From Dioscorea cayenensis subsp. rotundata (Eukaryota > Streptophyta > Magnoliopsida > Dioscoreales > Dioscoreaceae), in NCBI RefSeq assembly GCF_009730915.1, contig NC_052476.1:248001-312000 (forward strand): a stretch of DNA of 64,000 bases, in the 5' to 3' direction. The translations under genes were made by a program, and so were the position numbers. Of the stretch, positions 11,506 to 23,849 are shown piece by piece (positions within the stretch are counted from its first letter, which is position 1; every line of letters starts with the position of its first letter). Under the pieces are notes generated by a model. It was given only the letters and a program-made list of their open reading frames with translations, had not been told where the DNA came from and searched no databases.

Positions 11506-14500
11506 TCAGGTTGTGAGAATAGGAGGGAGGTAATCTGATTTGGTGCCGAGTACAGGGGCTTTGGTATCAGGGAAGAAATGCATCCCGGGCAAAGCCTTGA
11601 GCTGGCCATCATCACCAAGCACGACGGGGTAGCGAAGCAAATGGCCTGGGAGATCACGGTTAATGGCGTCTGCCGCATAGAGCTCCCAGTTTCTCGCCGC
11701 GATCCTCTTCATATTTCGTATGCACTGCAGACTCTCTGGCTGGAGGAAGGCTTTGTCGAGCACCCCAAGGTGTTCGTACCACAAGGCTTCGCGGAAGCCG
11801 TGGATTTGCCCCCTCGCTGCCTTGGTGTTGCTACTAAGATGAGCAGATTGGTAAGCACCAATGGCAATCTCGGTGTCCCTCGCCCCATCCATCGACCTTT
11901 GATTGATGTTGGCGGATCCGACGATTATGTATTCATCATCAACTGAAAAGCCAGACAACCAAGCAAGTTGGATTTTTTTCTTTTTTTAATTTTTTTATCA
12001 AGTCATCCTATATGTGTATATGCATTTACCTATCATCAACTTGGCATGGACGTAGATCATGAATCTTCTTGCTTGTTGAGCTCTGGCATAATCGCTATTT
12101 GGCTCGGGGTGCTCCCGTGGGGCGTATCCGTCGCCTTCCTTATTGAGTTCACGGTTTCCTAAGCAGAAGAACACAAGGTAGTCGTCAAGGTTGGTAGCCT
12201 CAAGTCCTCTGGCACGGAGAGCGTCCGCGATGTCAGAATACATCATTTCCATAGTTCTCCTCTGCCAGTCCAGAATAGCCTGAACTGAGGCGCTCTCAGG
12301 TACGCCCTCAGGCCACATAGGGACCACAACGTACACAGAAAATCTCTCCCCGGCTTCAATCTTGCTGGCAATTTTCAAGGAGAGCTCCTTGGGGATGAGA
12401 TGCAACGCTCCGATGTCCTCCACCTTGATGTCATCACCGCCCCTCCAGCCGTACGAGCTACCGAGGAAGTACTGATTCTCAATGTAGATAAAATTCCTCG
12501 CCCTGCGTATGGCATTTATGTAAGCATCCTGAATGCTCCGGTCAATTATGTGATCCTTGCCGCTCACCAGGCCCACTCTGGCCGCGTCTTCTGGTTTCTC
12601 TGGGAAGCCGAACGCGGCGCCCCCGTCGATAGACCTGAATAACTGCACGTTCCATGACTCTCTGTCAGAGGGGAGTATGACAGGAGAGGGTGGGATGATG
12701 ACATCATCGTCAGCCATCTCGTGGAGAGGCAGTAGAAGCTCATCTTTTCCACCGCTCTGTTTCCTCCATCGCTGCTCGAAATTGGAGACTACGTCCCAGG
12801 CAACGGGGCCCTCCAACCTGCAATGGATGTCGTGCCAAGGTTCTCTCGGCCCGCCCTTTTGTATAGACGAACCTTCAAAGTTGGGCTGGTGAAAGTCGGC
12901 GCGATGCGTAGTACACAGCGTCCTGAAAAGAGAATGGGCTTGCGTGTCATACCTCCCGTCGCACAAATCGATTCCGCCAATGAAACTCACGATCCTCCTC
13001 GTCATCTTGTAGCTGCCAGGTATGTCGCTATCCACCATAACACTCTTCTGATGATGAGTGAACATAGTAGAGATTTGCAGGTCCTGAACCACGCTGCTGC
13101 CATCGTCAGGATTTCGGGGGCACAACACACAATGCACACCCGTGTCCTGGAAGTAGTTTGCTGTTTCTTCGTCATGTGTGCCCATCAGGCCGTCCTTCTT
13201 CAGCAGTCCCACAGACGTCCTGTCATCCCACACAAGCATGAGGACCCGAACGCCTTCTTGGGCCTTCATCTTAAGCAGCTCCCCGAGGGTCACATCTCCT
13301 CCGGGTCTGGGCCTACGGGGATCTCGCACTAAAGTGATCTCCGTGTATACCGACCAGCCGGTTATGTAAATAAGATACCGCGCATTGGATATGGCGTCAA
13401 AGATGTCCTCCCAGCAACGCTGCGGCTCATAATATTTGCCACCGGCCAGAGGGATCTTAGGAATGAAGCCATCAAGGACGTGAGCGTCCTGGTATAGCGT
13501 CACTTTACAGCCTCGCTGCTGAGGGAAGAAGGTATAAGGAACACCAGGGTAATTTTCGTTCTGTAACCCGGTTCCCCATTGGGCGTCTCTTGAAATGTCA
13601 AGGAACTGCACCTTCACATGAACCTTAGCACCTCCAGCAAGTGGCTTCCGCTCCTCGTCGCAGATAGCGAGCCATCTTTCTACGTCTTCGCGACCGCTGA
13701 GTATCTCCAAGACCGGCAGGTAAGCTCTTCCGATCAATGATGCTCCAACTGGGTTGTTCGTCTTGACTGTGAAGATGACATCGGAAGCCATGTGGGCGCA
13801 GTAGATGTGAAAAGTCTCACACCATCCAGGGTTGCTGCTTTCATTCTCTGTGATCATTCTTGTACGTCCGAGCCGAGCCTTCTCCAGATCAATGGTTGCG
13901 TACAGCTTGTTAGTCTCCTTGAGCCCCACGGATTCCTCTATACTTTCAACCATCTGTATTAATTTAAATTTGTTAGAGTCCGCAACCCATGCATAATGTG
14001 TATGTGATTTAATTAACCTATTGATCAGTTGTCTGATGAGGGATTTCACTCGTGACTACCTTGGGGCGACAAAATGATGCTCGCCTGATCCATGACAATC
14101 TTTTCATCAACCTGCCCTTTGTTATCTTCGGAGCCTCCAGAGTTCCCACAAGATAAGAAAATTGACATGAAAAAAATTAACAAAGCAAGCTAATTAATTA
14201 AGTTGCACATAAACACAGATAAAATCCAGAGTCGAGTTTCTTTTTAGTTTTGCACTACAGGTGCATCACTCACATCAACTAGTCGTCTCAGTAAGGTGCA
14301 TCTTCTTTTTCAAACATATGTTTAACTTACATATTAATGAGTAATTGGATTATGCAAACATAAGCACAACGCAATGCGTAATTGGTGCTCTGTTTCAGCT
14401 ACGTGTATAACAAAATCATGTATTGACATTTACCTTCCAGAAGCTTTTGGAAGGAGCAACTGAAGCCTTTTGAGAGTTGAACAAGGCGTTGGTCTCAAAG

Positions 14501-14541
14501 ATGGTGACGTGCAAAGTTCCATGGAGCAGAATGGCCGCCAT
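11506..14541 (-). CDS. PLDalpha-like: Phospholipase D alpha-type, three exons, 822 aa
   Basis: Hydrolyses phosphatidylcholine and related lipids to phosphatidic acid at membranes; the C2 domain gives Ca2+-dependent membrane binding. Exons, high to low: 14434-14541, 13953-12030 and 11942-11506. All junctions are GT-AG and the joined length is 2469 nt, in frame. The start [16 protein letters not shown] matches the PLD-alpha N-terminus, and the end [10 protein letters not shown] is the canonical terminus, so the gene looks complete. The C2 domain is residues about 1-135. HKD motif 1 is [10 protein letters not shown] (H337, K339, D344). The conserved IYIENQYF is at about 525-532. HKD motif 2 is VHAKLMIVDDEY (H672, K674, D679), and its coding sequence is split by the 87 bp last intron. 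Length fits the roughly 810-residue family norm. The 480 bp first intron splits the C2 domain. No disruption is seen. Confidence 0.96.
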
Positions 14542-15925
14542 GTGCTGACGTGGAAGACAACATTATTGATTACATGGAACTTAGACGCGTGTTGATATGC
14601 ATCATGCATGTGATGGTATATCTAGGCAAGGAATCACAAAGCACGATTGATGGAGAGATGTTATGGATTGATGGATTACCTGTAGCCGGATCTTCTGATT
14701 CTGACAAGATTATCTGTAGCTGGGTTGGTGACTTGGTGGTGGTACTGCGAGGCTTGCAAACAAATAGTTTCGCCTTGCCCTCTTTTTGACCCTATGACAA
14801 ATAAAGTGCACATGGCCTGAGTTCTTATATCCTGTCTGTTCATCCATTCCTTATGTTAGTCATCAAAGGATAAGAGATTCATCACTTGATGGGTCTGACA
14901 TCCAAGATGGAAGCAAGGAATAATACTTAGAACAAAGAAACAAATAATCCAAACCGAAAGGAAGGAAGCAACTCAAAGAACAACTTTGTACTGCAGAATA
15001 GCCTATTAATTATTGGTTTTGTATCTCATTGCGCTAAGTGTAACCTAGTGCTTTTAAGTTTTGGCCCATAAATCTGGATATAGAACAGAATTTTTAGGGT
15101 AAAGAGAATGACTTATGAGGTTGCTTGTATGACTGGCTGCACATGAGTAATGTGCAGGGGAGAGCGACAAAACACATGCTAAAGGCAATGAGAGCTTGAC
15201 AAAGACATGCCAAGTAAATGTGGAGCTAAAAATCTTAATTTGAGGTGGTTTATTCAATTTTTAAAAAATGTGGAGCTAAGACACCCTAGCATGTTTGCCT
15301 ACACGGGATGAGTCAAGGGCATTGCAAATCAACCAACTGGCACACAAATTCCTTGATCAACCAATTTCTCTTGGATTAGTGAGAACCCAACTCTTGAAAG
15401 TTTTTGTCCTTATCCACTGCATGACAATTTCATTGCAGGAGTGTTGCCAAAAATTCTAACTGGAAAAAGACGTGTACGTATGATATGAGTCACCGATTCG
15501 TTATCATAAAATCTTTAGAGACACTGGAATTTCTAAAAAGCCCGGGATTAGCATGCCCAATGGGAGAGATCCTTTATAGCATTGGCAAGAGAATACCTAC
15601 AATTACTGCTCATAATGGGGTGGATCCGTACGTAGCATGTTTCAGCCTTCAGGGGTAATGAAACTGCGTTGCTTTCCGTTGTTTTGTAAACCAAACCAAA
15701 TTTGTAGGATATATAAATGCCCAGCAAAAGTAGCCGTGTTGATCTTATAACTCCCCTTCCTTCCGTGAGAAAGAATTATATAACATTAACAAGTAATAAG
15801 CATTGCAATGTATAGTAGCTAGCAGGCCGCTGTGCTCAACCTCTAGATTGCTTAATTACAAATACATGATATCGTGTATACACTAATTTACAAATACATG
15901 CCCCACCACAAAGGCATAAACTCGA
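14542..15925. other. Intergenic, includes the PLD upstream region
   Basis: The PLD promoter should lie in the first few hundred bases, but I cannot point to a convincing TATA box. Open frames at 14550-14789 and 15054-15257 lack protein features. Confidence 0.45.
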
Positions 15926-16459
15926 TCAGCTGGTTAACGAAGAGGGAATATCCAGCGAGGGAGAAGAAAGATGAGGAAAGAGCAGGTCATCTCCGAAGAG
16001 GTAGAGAAGCTTCTCCACTGCCCAACTCGCCTCTGACGGCGATAACAATGAAGTTGCCGCTCCCCGGGACGCCAATAGTGGGGCCCGGCAGAGAGGGCAG
16101 GTGAGTTGGTCGTCGTGGTCGAGCCAGCGGTCCAGACACCGCATGTGAAAGATGTGACTGCAGTTCCTCAGCTCCCACACCCTGTCCCTGTTCCTCACTT
16201 GGTTCAGGCACACGGCGCACGTGGGACCCTCTACGGTGGCACCGGCACTAACGATGTCTCTGAACGTGGCCACCTGCAACATCTTCCTCACCGCCTGCGC
16301 GGAGACTCGGTGCTGGTGCCGCCGGGCTTCATCGTCGCCATCGTCATCATGATTATAGGCGTCCCAAAGTGAGGACATGGGTCCAAGAAGCCATCTGGAC
16401 ATCAAAGAGATGATAAAGAGGCCAGCCTTGTACAGCAACGACTGATACTGATCTTCCAT
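15926..16459 (-). CDS. Small RING-H2 E3 ubiquitin ligase, 177 aa
   Basis: Probable E3 ligase that recruits an E2 enzyme through its RING-H2 domain. Intronless. I start at the ATG 16457-16459 (MEDQYQSLLYKAG); the frame is open upstream to 16519 but only by a GTG codon. Residues 13-30 (AGLFIISLMSRWLLGPMS) are hydrophobic and could be a membrane anchor. An acidic patch NHDDDGDDE lies at 36-44. The RING ligands are C81, C84, C100, H102, H105, C108, C121 and C124, in C3H2C3 order, with the usual W and P (DRWL, CPLC). Architecture (short protein, N-terminal hydrophobic stretch, central RING) resembles the RHA2/BRH1/XERICO group. The substrate is unknown. It sits between PLD and PTH2 on the same strand with its own spacing. 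Confidence 0.9.
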   Translation of the reverse strand: MEDQYQSLLYKAGLFIISLMSRWLLGPMSSLWDAYNHDDDGDDEARRHQHRVSAQAVRKMLQVATFRDIVSAGATVEGPTCAVCLNQVRNRDRVWELRNCSHIFHMRCLDRWLDHDDQLTCPLCRAPLLASRGAATSLLSPSEASWAVEKLLYLFGDDLLFPHLSSPSLDIPSSLTS

Positions 16460-17870
16460 GCCTTGCCAACAAATTGCTAATGGTATGATGCTGTGTGCTT
16501 GCTCTGTCTGGAACTCCACTCAAGGCTAAGTTGTTTCTGTTCGCTGCTGATGTGTGAAGGTTGATAGGATAATAAAGAGGCCAGAGAGAAGGGGAAGGGG
16601 AAGGGTGAAGATTGAGCAAGGGGCATATTTAAAAGCATAGAGAGAGGGTGGGTAGAAGATTGGTTTTTCAAGAAAAAGAAAAAGCCATCGATACTAATAC
16701 CGGCCCTTTATAAAAAAATATGAAATGTTGTTTTAATAAAGCAGTATATCAACATTTTAAAAAATAAATGCATAAATAAATAAATAAAAAGAAACTAATC
16801 CTTCCCACAGTTGTTACACGGTGCAGATTTTGACAGTGACGTCTGCTGCTGCTTCTGCCACCCTTGTCGTGTCATATCATGGATTTGGTCATAACCGAGA
16901 AGAATCTAGTCTGATCTGAGTCATCATGCATAAGAATGACGATGTGAGGTCACGGCCGCGGTGGATCCAAGTCGGATCCCACTGAATACACCGACCAAGT
17001 TGCCCAAAAGTCCAGAGAAGTGTGCGGTCAATGCTCGAACCACAACCACGGACGGAAAAAGTCCTTGCGTGCTTATCCCATCGTAAAGATGGCCAGTGGC
17101 TGCAATGCACCAAGCATTGGACACACTGCGTGATAACCAGATTGGATGATTTAAAACGCACTTTATTTCCTATTTATGTTTTTGTGTTTTGTGTGTATAT
17201 ATATATATATATCAGTGAAATCCCCTTGAGACTGGGGATTTCACACGACGAGCACGTCGAGCAGCATGTCACATCAAATCATTGATAGTCATGCTGACAG
17301 CTACCATTAGGTCCATTACCCAATGCCCAACGCCATGACTGTCATCTCCTGCCCATTATCATCTAACATACACGAGAATCTGGAAATATAGATTCAACTG
17401 AATATTTCTTTCCATCAGTGTTTCCTTTATCAGGAAACAGGAAAGAAAAAAACAAAAAGGTACATCCATTGTTTTCTTCTTTAGGCAGGAAAGCGTTGCT
17501 TTCCAATCAAGATTGCAATATCATCCCTGACCTTGACTACAACTCCCATTAACCACGCCAGAGTATTATACCTCATGGATCAATCACCTCCACGAGAAGC
17601 AATCAGCAAGGATAAACAAACAGCAGATTTTTTAGTCAAAGCATGTCTTCCACTGATAAACAGAATCAGAAAGCCGATTTAAGGTGTGCGCCGTCTCCAT
17701 GTTAGCCAAATTAGACCCTGTGGAGCTGTATGTTGCAGCTGCTGTATTTAGTACTCACCACTGGCATTTAAACTTCAGCATATAACTTCTCCATCAAATG
17801 ATAAGTAAATTATATATTCATTTGTGATCTAGTATTGCCATATTTATCACTTGAATCTGGACAATCAGAA
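16460..17870. other. Intergenic, RING gene 5' region and PTH2 3' flank
   Basis: A TTTAAATAT stretch on the minus strand near 16622-16632, about 165 bases upstream of the RING start codon, could be a TATA-like element (weak). A hairpin lies at 17215-17244. No other gene is seen; frames at 16889-17285 are not protein-like. Confidence 0.4.
17215..17244. repeat. Short perfect hairpin
   Basis: GTGAAATCCCC (17215-17225) and GGGGATTTCAC (17234-17244) are perfect 11-base inverted repeats around an 8-base loop, directly after a TA microsatellite. A second small palindrome (CGACG...CGTCG) follows at 17246-17259. Function unknown; no T-tract follows. Confidence 0.8.
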
Positions 17871-20800
17871 TTACAGAAGCTTCAAGCCCCCCGTGACATC
17901 ATCAACTACATCAGCAGGACCTACCCAAGCACACCAACAAAAACTCAACAATCAAAACTTGGCGATGATTGATAATTAATGACAAAATCTAAGATACAAA
18001 TGTTTAGATCCAAAAAGAGAAGATGCCACTGTTGACTCCTTCACAACATTGTTACAGTTTGTTTGATAGACTGTGCGATTGCAAATTAAAACAATATTTA
18101 TAATTTCTGAACATGAATAAAAGTTAACATCAAGTGAATTCACATTTTGCGTTCGGGGTGGGTTGGGGTGGGGATTGGTAGTGGTGCTTAATAGGAATCA
18201 ACAATTACCAATATATGTCATCATCAGAGCATTTCAGGAAAATGACTATAATTGACTGTTAACCATTCCTATCCACATGTTAACTCAAAGAATTTGAAGC
18301 ATGTGTCATTATACTGTTGGCGGTGAGTAATAGTGTGGCAATAACACTCATATCAAGGTAAAAAAAAAATGACCAATACAAGCAAGAAACAACCATATAA
18401 ACAAGAATAAAGGACACAAAGATTGATACAGATAATTCCAAATCAGGAAAAAAAAACTAAGGGCAAAGAAGTTTTCACTATATCAGAAGAGAATTACAAT
18501 AGAAAATGAAACCCTAGCAGATGTTGCATGTGCAGGTGCCCGCAAACAGATATGATTATGAAACCTAAAATTATAATTTGTCCAAGTCCTCCACTTCTAT
18601 GACAGAGTTTCATAACTCTATTGGATTTTCTAATTGCACTATTTCAATAGGTCTAATCACAAGCCAGGCTGGTCCCATAATTCAAATCACGGCAACAATT
18701 GGCTATAAAGCTTGTAGACTACTGGATAACACCATCATAACGCCCATTCAAATTATGTAGCAGTGATCATTTCCCATCATGAAGCTTAAAAGGTTGCTAC
18801 TTCACTCCTCGAGATTATGTAAGATACAAAATAATAGGATTCTCTTGGTTCTAGTGCCCAGTCACTAACAACATATTCATACCATCCAGCAAGGAAAAGG
18901 ACAAGTTAAACAAACTCAACCAATTGAGGGCATCCTGCACTCAGGCCTTGCCAGAGGTCCAGCCAGCATATGGATGATGTTTTAAGCTTTTGATGTTTGT
19001 TATCATAATTTAAGGGTGTTAGGATCTACATAGATGATGTTTTGAGCTTTTGATGTTTCTTGTCAACATTTAAGGATGTTAGGATCTTTAGAGAGCATAG
19101 CCACTTGTCACTATGGATGTTTATCGAAGTTATTAAATCTTCCACCCAATAGGTTGCTTATCACTGAGTTGTGGTTCGCCATACATTGTTGACCTTTCTA
19201 ATTAACCTTTACAGCACCTAACTTAATGATAGGAAACCAACAAGAAAAATCCGCAGAGCACGGCACCTTGCAATATAAGTTCATTACTAAAGAAAGTACA
19301 TGGGGTGACAAAGAGCAATAGCTTACCTAGAATAGCCATCACAGTCCTCGAATCTGCATATAAGAAGATAAGCAGTCAGCAGATAAGTACAACAAGAAAT
19401 CACAATAATCCAACATTGTGGCATCTAAGTGTAACAATCACACGAATCAAAAAAGAGGCAATCCTTTCTAAATCTAGACACTGGACCCTTATCATTACAG
19501 AACCAAAAATTACGAGCATGGTAAGAAAAAGAAGGCTGTGATTAATTTTAAAAAAAGGAGCAACTCACTTGGTGCAATTTGTGTCCTCCCAGCATCAATG
19601 GTGATATGAGTTGGTAGCTTTAGTGACTTGGCTCTGTCCTACAAAATGACAGCTAATATCATCCTTCTGAATTGAAAATATTTTTGCTATTATTCAAAAG
19701 GAATTGGTTGCCAAAAATTGTGACCAGTAGAATGACTGGCATCATCAATATGTGTATCTTCAGAATACTGGACCTTGAAGTAGACCATATGTTTAACTGG
19801 CAACATCATCCTTGTTCTAATTTTATGTCCCATCAATTTTATTCAATAGACATTCACAGTTAATGTTTTCAGCTTAATGACATTACAAGCATAGGGTTCT
19901 TAGTTTGTTACTCAGTCCAAGGTCATATTTAACCTGAAGACACTACCAGAAATCAAAAATCTATGTACCAATTGTTCACAGTAATTCTAATGATAAGCCA
20001 AAAACAAAAGCAAGCAGGAGTAAGTTTAAAACTGGAGTGAGGCCTCACTCTGAAGTCATGCATGGAAACCACACGATCTACCAATTTTAGAGGTAATACC
20101 AATGTTAAGTGAAAAAAAAAATGAAGTAGAAGTTTAATCCCAAACAGAAATATTAGTATAGAACCCCAGAATTAGGCCGTCCCTGCTTCCTCCAAAATCA
20201 TGCCATAGAAACTGCCAGTTGATTATTATGAGCCTATTAATTGAATTACAGGAAACAGATTTTCCAAGCAAACCAAACTTAATTGGAACGGCTTATATTC
20301 AACTAAAAATATTTGCATTATAATAATCTATCATCAGAATTATATTCAATTAAATGGAAAATGCCGCAATGTTATGTTTTCTCTTATCTCCATTGATCAG
20401 CATTGCATCAAATTCAAGAAAACTTCCACAATTTATAATACATCTTATCACAATTACTTAATTCAAAATAACTGATAATGAAAATTTTTTTTACTTGAAG
20501 TATTAGCATATCTTCCTCACTTTCGATTTTCAGAACCACCTTGATCTGCCCACACATTTCCCATCTGCAAACAATAGGAAGCACAAAAGATCGGAAAGAC
20601 ATGGGAGCAGAAGCCAAATGACAGATTATTTCGACTTTAACACAGGTGGAAGCAAACCACCACTTTCTAAGAAAAAGAATAAAATTTCAAGGCATACAAA
20701 AGAGCTTAATAATGTTAATAGAGTAATTAAAATACCTGTTCAATGCCTTTGGTGCTCGATTGTTGAGTTTTTTATACAAACCCAAGGTTGCATGACTAGC

Positions 20801-21648
20801 ATGTAACATACTGACATCGCATACACTTTCAAACAAATTATGAGAGAACCAAGTTTTAGATACATCAAAAACATAAACTCATAAACGTTTGCATCGCAAA
20901 AACAACATTTTTTTTTTCCTTTTTTCTAGTTGCAAATAGAATAAATACTCATTAAGAAAGCTATCTTAGAACCCACAGCATAGAGACAGCCTAATGTGGT
21001 GAAGCCCTCTGGATCTCACCGAAATCATCATGAAATTTAAAAAGTGAATGCGGTGGATATCCAAAGGTGGGAGTACCTGTTTCATCTAGTCCATTGCCTT
21101 GGAAGAAAACAGCTGATGTGCTGAAAAACTGAAAAGTAATCTCTTTAATATACCCCAGATAAGAAGGGACATATTGCGAACAAACAGAAACCGTCCAACT
21201 TATTAAAAACAACTGAAGGATTGCGAAAGAGAGAATTTTTAAGCAGATATAGCAGCCAAGTGTTGAGATCTTACCTGCATTGGGCAGCAATCTTGCCCTT
21301 TCCCATCTTCAGATCATTCCTCACGACCAACACCTGCAGCCAGGAAAGCAATTGACATTGGAGACATATTATTCCAAGTCCAGAGAGCTAAAGAGCAAGA
21401 GTTTCTACTTTCCATACCATCTTGAAGTCTTCGAGAAAATCGGCGAGGTTTTCTATTTCGAGGAGGGCGGGCTTCTGCTGCTTGGCGGTCTTCTGATCAT
21501 CAGTCACCCTGGACTTGGAGAAGAGGAAGCGGAGGGAAGATGGGGAACGGAGAGACTTGAGGGCGAGGGCGTACCCCAGAGCAAAGCAAGCGGCGCCGAT
21601 GAGGATCGTGGTGGAGGAGGCGCCCAGTAGAGACTCCGAAAATCCCAT
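17871..21648 (-). CDS. PTH2: Peptidyl-tRNA hydrolase 2 (PTH2/Bit1 type), seven exons, 188 aa
   Basis: Releases tRNA from peptidyl-tRNA that dissociates prematurely from ribosomes. Exons, high to low: 21418-21648, 21275-21333, 20736-20795, 20495-20564, 19569-19638, 19327-19353 and 17871-17920. Every junction is GT-AG and the sum is 567 nt, in frame. Residues about 13-30 (TTILIGAACFALGYALAL) form an N-terminal membrane anchor, as in PTH2 proteins of the Bit1 type. The catalytic domain starts at about 77: VLVVRNDLKMGKGKIAAQC then SHATLGLYKKL (K89, K91, H98), then WEMCGQIKVVLKIE, then HITIDAGRTQIAP (D155) and SRTVMAILGP, ending DDVTGGLKLL. These are diagnostic PTH2 motifs and no expected segment is missing. 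The last intron is 1406 bp. The short exons (27-70 bp) cannot be found by simple frame scanning. Confidence 0.95.
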
Positions 21649-22054
21649 CAGATGCTTGGATGAGTGCTGCAGATTGGAATTCGGGGGCGACGGCCGATTC
21701 CCGAATGTCGAATAGGTTGGGCGAGCAGACCCGAACTAAATATGCACCCTCAGCCTCAGGCTTCAGACTTGTTTCATCAAGCCAACTTCTTCATGGACCA
21801 AACATAGTCCCACAGATGATGTAAATCTTCTTTCATCTAGCGGTCAGACCTTTGACAAATTAATTATTTGTAGTAAATCAAGAAAAACAAATTAAGAGTC
21901 CAATCTTAATATCAATAATTAAATTAATAAATATTAATCATTTTTGTTAATGTTTTGATTTGAAGTTGATATAAAAAAACGACATTTCATTACTTGAAAT
22001 ACTCTTCATAGGAAATTACCATTTTTTCTTTATAAAATTGTAACTCTTTTATGT

Positions 22055-22300
22055 ATTAGTTCCGTCAGTGTGGTTTATAGATTTAGAGAACACTCAAACA
22101 CTCATAAAAATCTCACACAAAATAAAACAAATTTTATAAGTGTTTGAGTGTTCTGCAACAAATTGATAACCCAGTTCAGTGTCAAATCACTTATGTCTTA
22201 GGGGCCAAATCTGGATATCAACAATCAACTAAATGAGGTTAAAAATACAAAAAATACAATAACTTTTCACCCAACCTCTCAAAGATAGATAAAAAACTTT
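22055..22300. mobile_element. Diverged end fragment of a long LTR family
   Basis: TATTAGTTCCGTCAGTGTGG and the following bases up to the AACCCAGTTCAGTGTC and GGGGCCAAATCTGGATATCAAC blocks match, with many substitutions, the left end of the 1033 bp solo LTR at 49494. Only about the first quarter is recognisable here. It also carries a hairpin (22088-22153) that the complete copy lacks. Confidence 0.65.
22088..22153. repeat. 22-base inverted repeat inside the LTR fragment
   Basis: The left arm 22088-22109 (GAACACTCAAACACTCATAA...) and the right arm 22132-22153 (...TTATAAGTGTTTGAGTGTTC) pair at 21 of 22 positions around a 22-base loop. The right arm is absent from the homologous sequence near 49527-49560, so it arose locally as an inverted duplication. 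Confidence 0.85.
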
Positions 22301-22416
22301 ACTAAATTATTTTGGTGAAATTTTATTTTTAATGTCATGGTCAAAGAAGTTAAAATTTATAAAGGATATTCTCTTCATGTTTTGTCATAAACAAATCTTA
22401 TTTTCTTCATCCTAGC

Positions 22417-22452
<36 letters not shown>

Positions 22453-23849
22453 TAACACCATGCACATAACACTGCATGGTGTCATTATAATAATAATATT
22501 TTAGCATAAGACACTTAACTCATATACATGAGAAGCGAGAGTTCAATTCTGTTATGGTTGAAACTTATTAATAAAAAAATATACTAAGAAGAGAGAGAAA
22601 GATACAAAGAGCATATAGCATCAACCACTGGCTATGATAGAAGCAATATTATCTCTAATGCAATTGTTCACTCAATCACCCGGCAGCCTCTCCATATCAT
22701 CCCGAACCCCTAATTAACTTCAATCACCAACCACAGGTCTTCAATCGCCTACTTGCCTTTCACCCACTAGTAGCTATATTCATGTCTTTTTGACCCTGCC
22801 TCATATGATCACTAGACATTATCACACAACATAGATCGACCCCTCTATCGCTCGAAGCCCCCATTCAAGGACCACATTCAATCATTAATCTGTCTTCGGG
22901 CTAGGAAATGCCCCTAGCTTATACAAAAACCAAAGGTGGCCTAGTCAGGCATTTCAACTGCAACAAAACATAAAAGAAACTCAAAACAAACCAAAAAAAT
23001 CTAGACTATACTTTCCTATATAAACCAACACCTCCAACTTGATTTTTATTTAGGAGCTTAAGGTGACTACTCTAAGAATTCGCTTGTTTGGATGAATTAT
23101 TTACTTGTATTGGCCAGTACCATCAAGGTTTTTACATTTCTTATATAGGAATCTCTCTTTTCTCATATACGACATATGGGAGCTATTGGGGTGTTACCAC
23201 ATTTGGGCCCCAATAATATGGAATAAAAGTGGGTCATCCCACTTAATGAAAAAAGAAAAAAATAAATAAAGCTATGTCAATTAATGGAAGGGTAAGGACA
23301 AAAGGGTAATCTCATGAGATGGAATTTATTTGCAAACTTCTCATTCATATGATTGAGAGAAAAAAAATTCAAGGAGAAGAAGATAAGAGGTTAGGGTTTG
23401 TTGTTTGCAAAAGGATCGGATAGCATTTAGTGCCAAATTTCGCCTATACTTCAGGTAGTACACGGTTGCAAGTAGATCTCCAAATCCACTAGTTTGATTT
23501 CTCTTTTATCTCTCTTTCAAGTTATAGTTTCCATCTTTGTGTGAAGATAATGTATGTCCATTGTTGAAGTCTCTCCTATTGAATACCCTTGTGCTTATAT
23601 ACTTTCGTTAGCTAGAGAGAAATCCTTTGTAACACCATTGTTGACATATATAGTAGGAGCATTCCAAGTGGCTCTAAAGAATTCCATGGTTTTTCCCTTA
23701 ATCTGAAGGGGTTTTCACGCCAAAAATTGGTTTCATTACACTGGTTGGTTTGCATTTGTCGATTTAAAACTTATTATCTCATTCTAGATCACAAAAAGGG
23801 GTCACATTTGTAATTGCAAGAGTTTTATTTGACCCTAAAAAAATGACAA
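22301..23849. other. Intergenic with TA microsatellite, no gene recognised
   Basis: (TA)15 lies at 22420-22449. A B-box-like GAGTTCAATTC near 22549 with a degenerate A-box before it may be a decayed SINE head, too weak to call. The remainder shows no protein-like frame. Confidence 0.45.

Noticed and set aside
12400..13332. Plus-strand open frames of 80-169 codons
   Set aside because: They are antisense shadows of the high-GC PLD exon.
14060..14134. Constitutive second exon of PLD
   Set aside because: Skipping it gives [18 protein letters not shown], which aligns with the uninterrupted C2 region of PLD-alpha proteins, so it is at most a cassette exon.
16460..16519. N-terminal extension of the RING protein
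   Set aside because: The frame is open but begins only with GTG. The first ATG is 16457-16459 and gives a sensible N-terminus.
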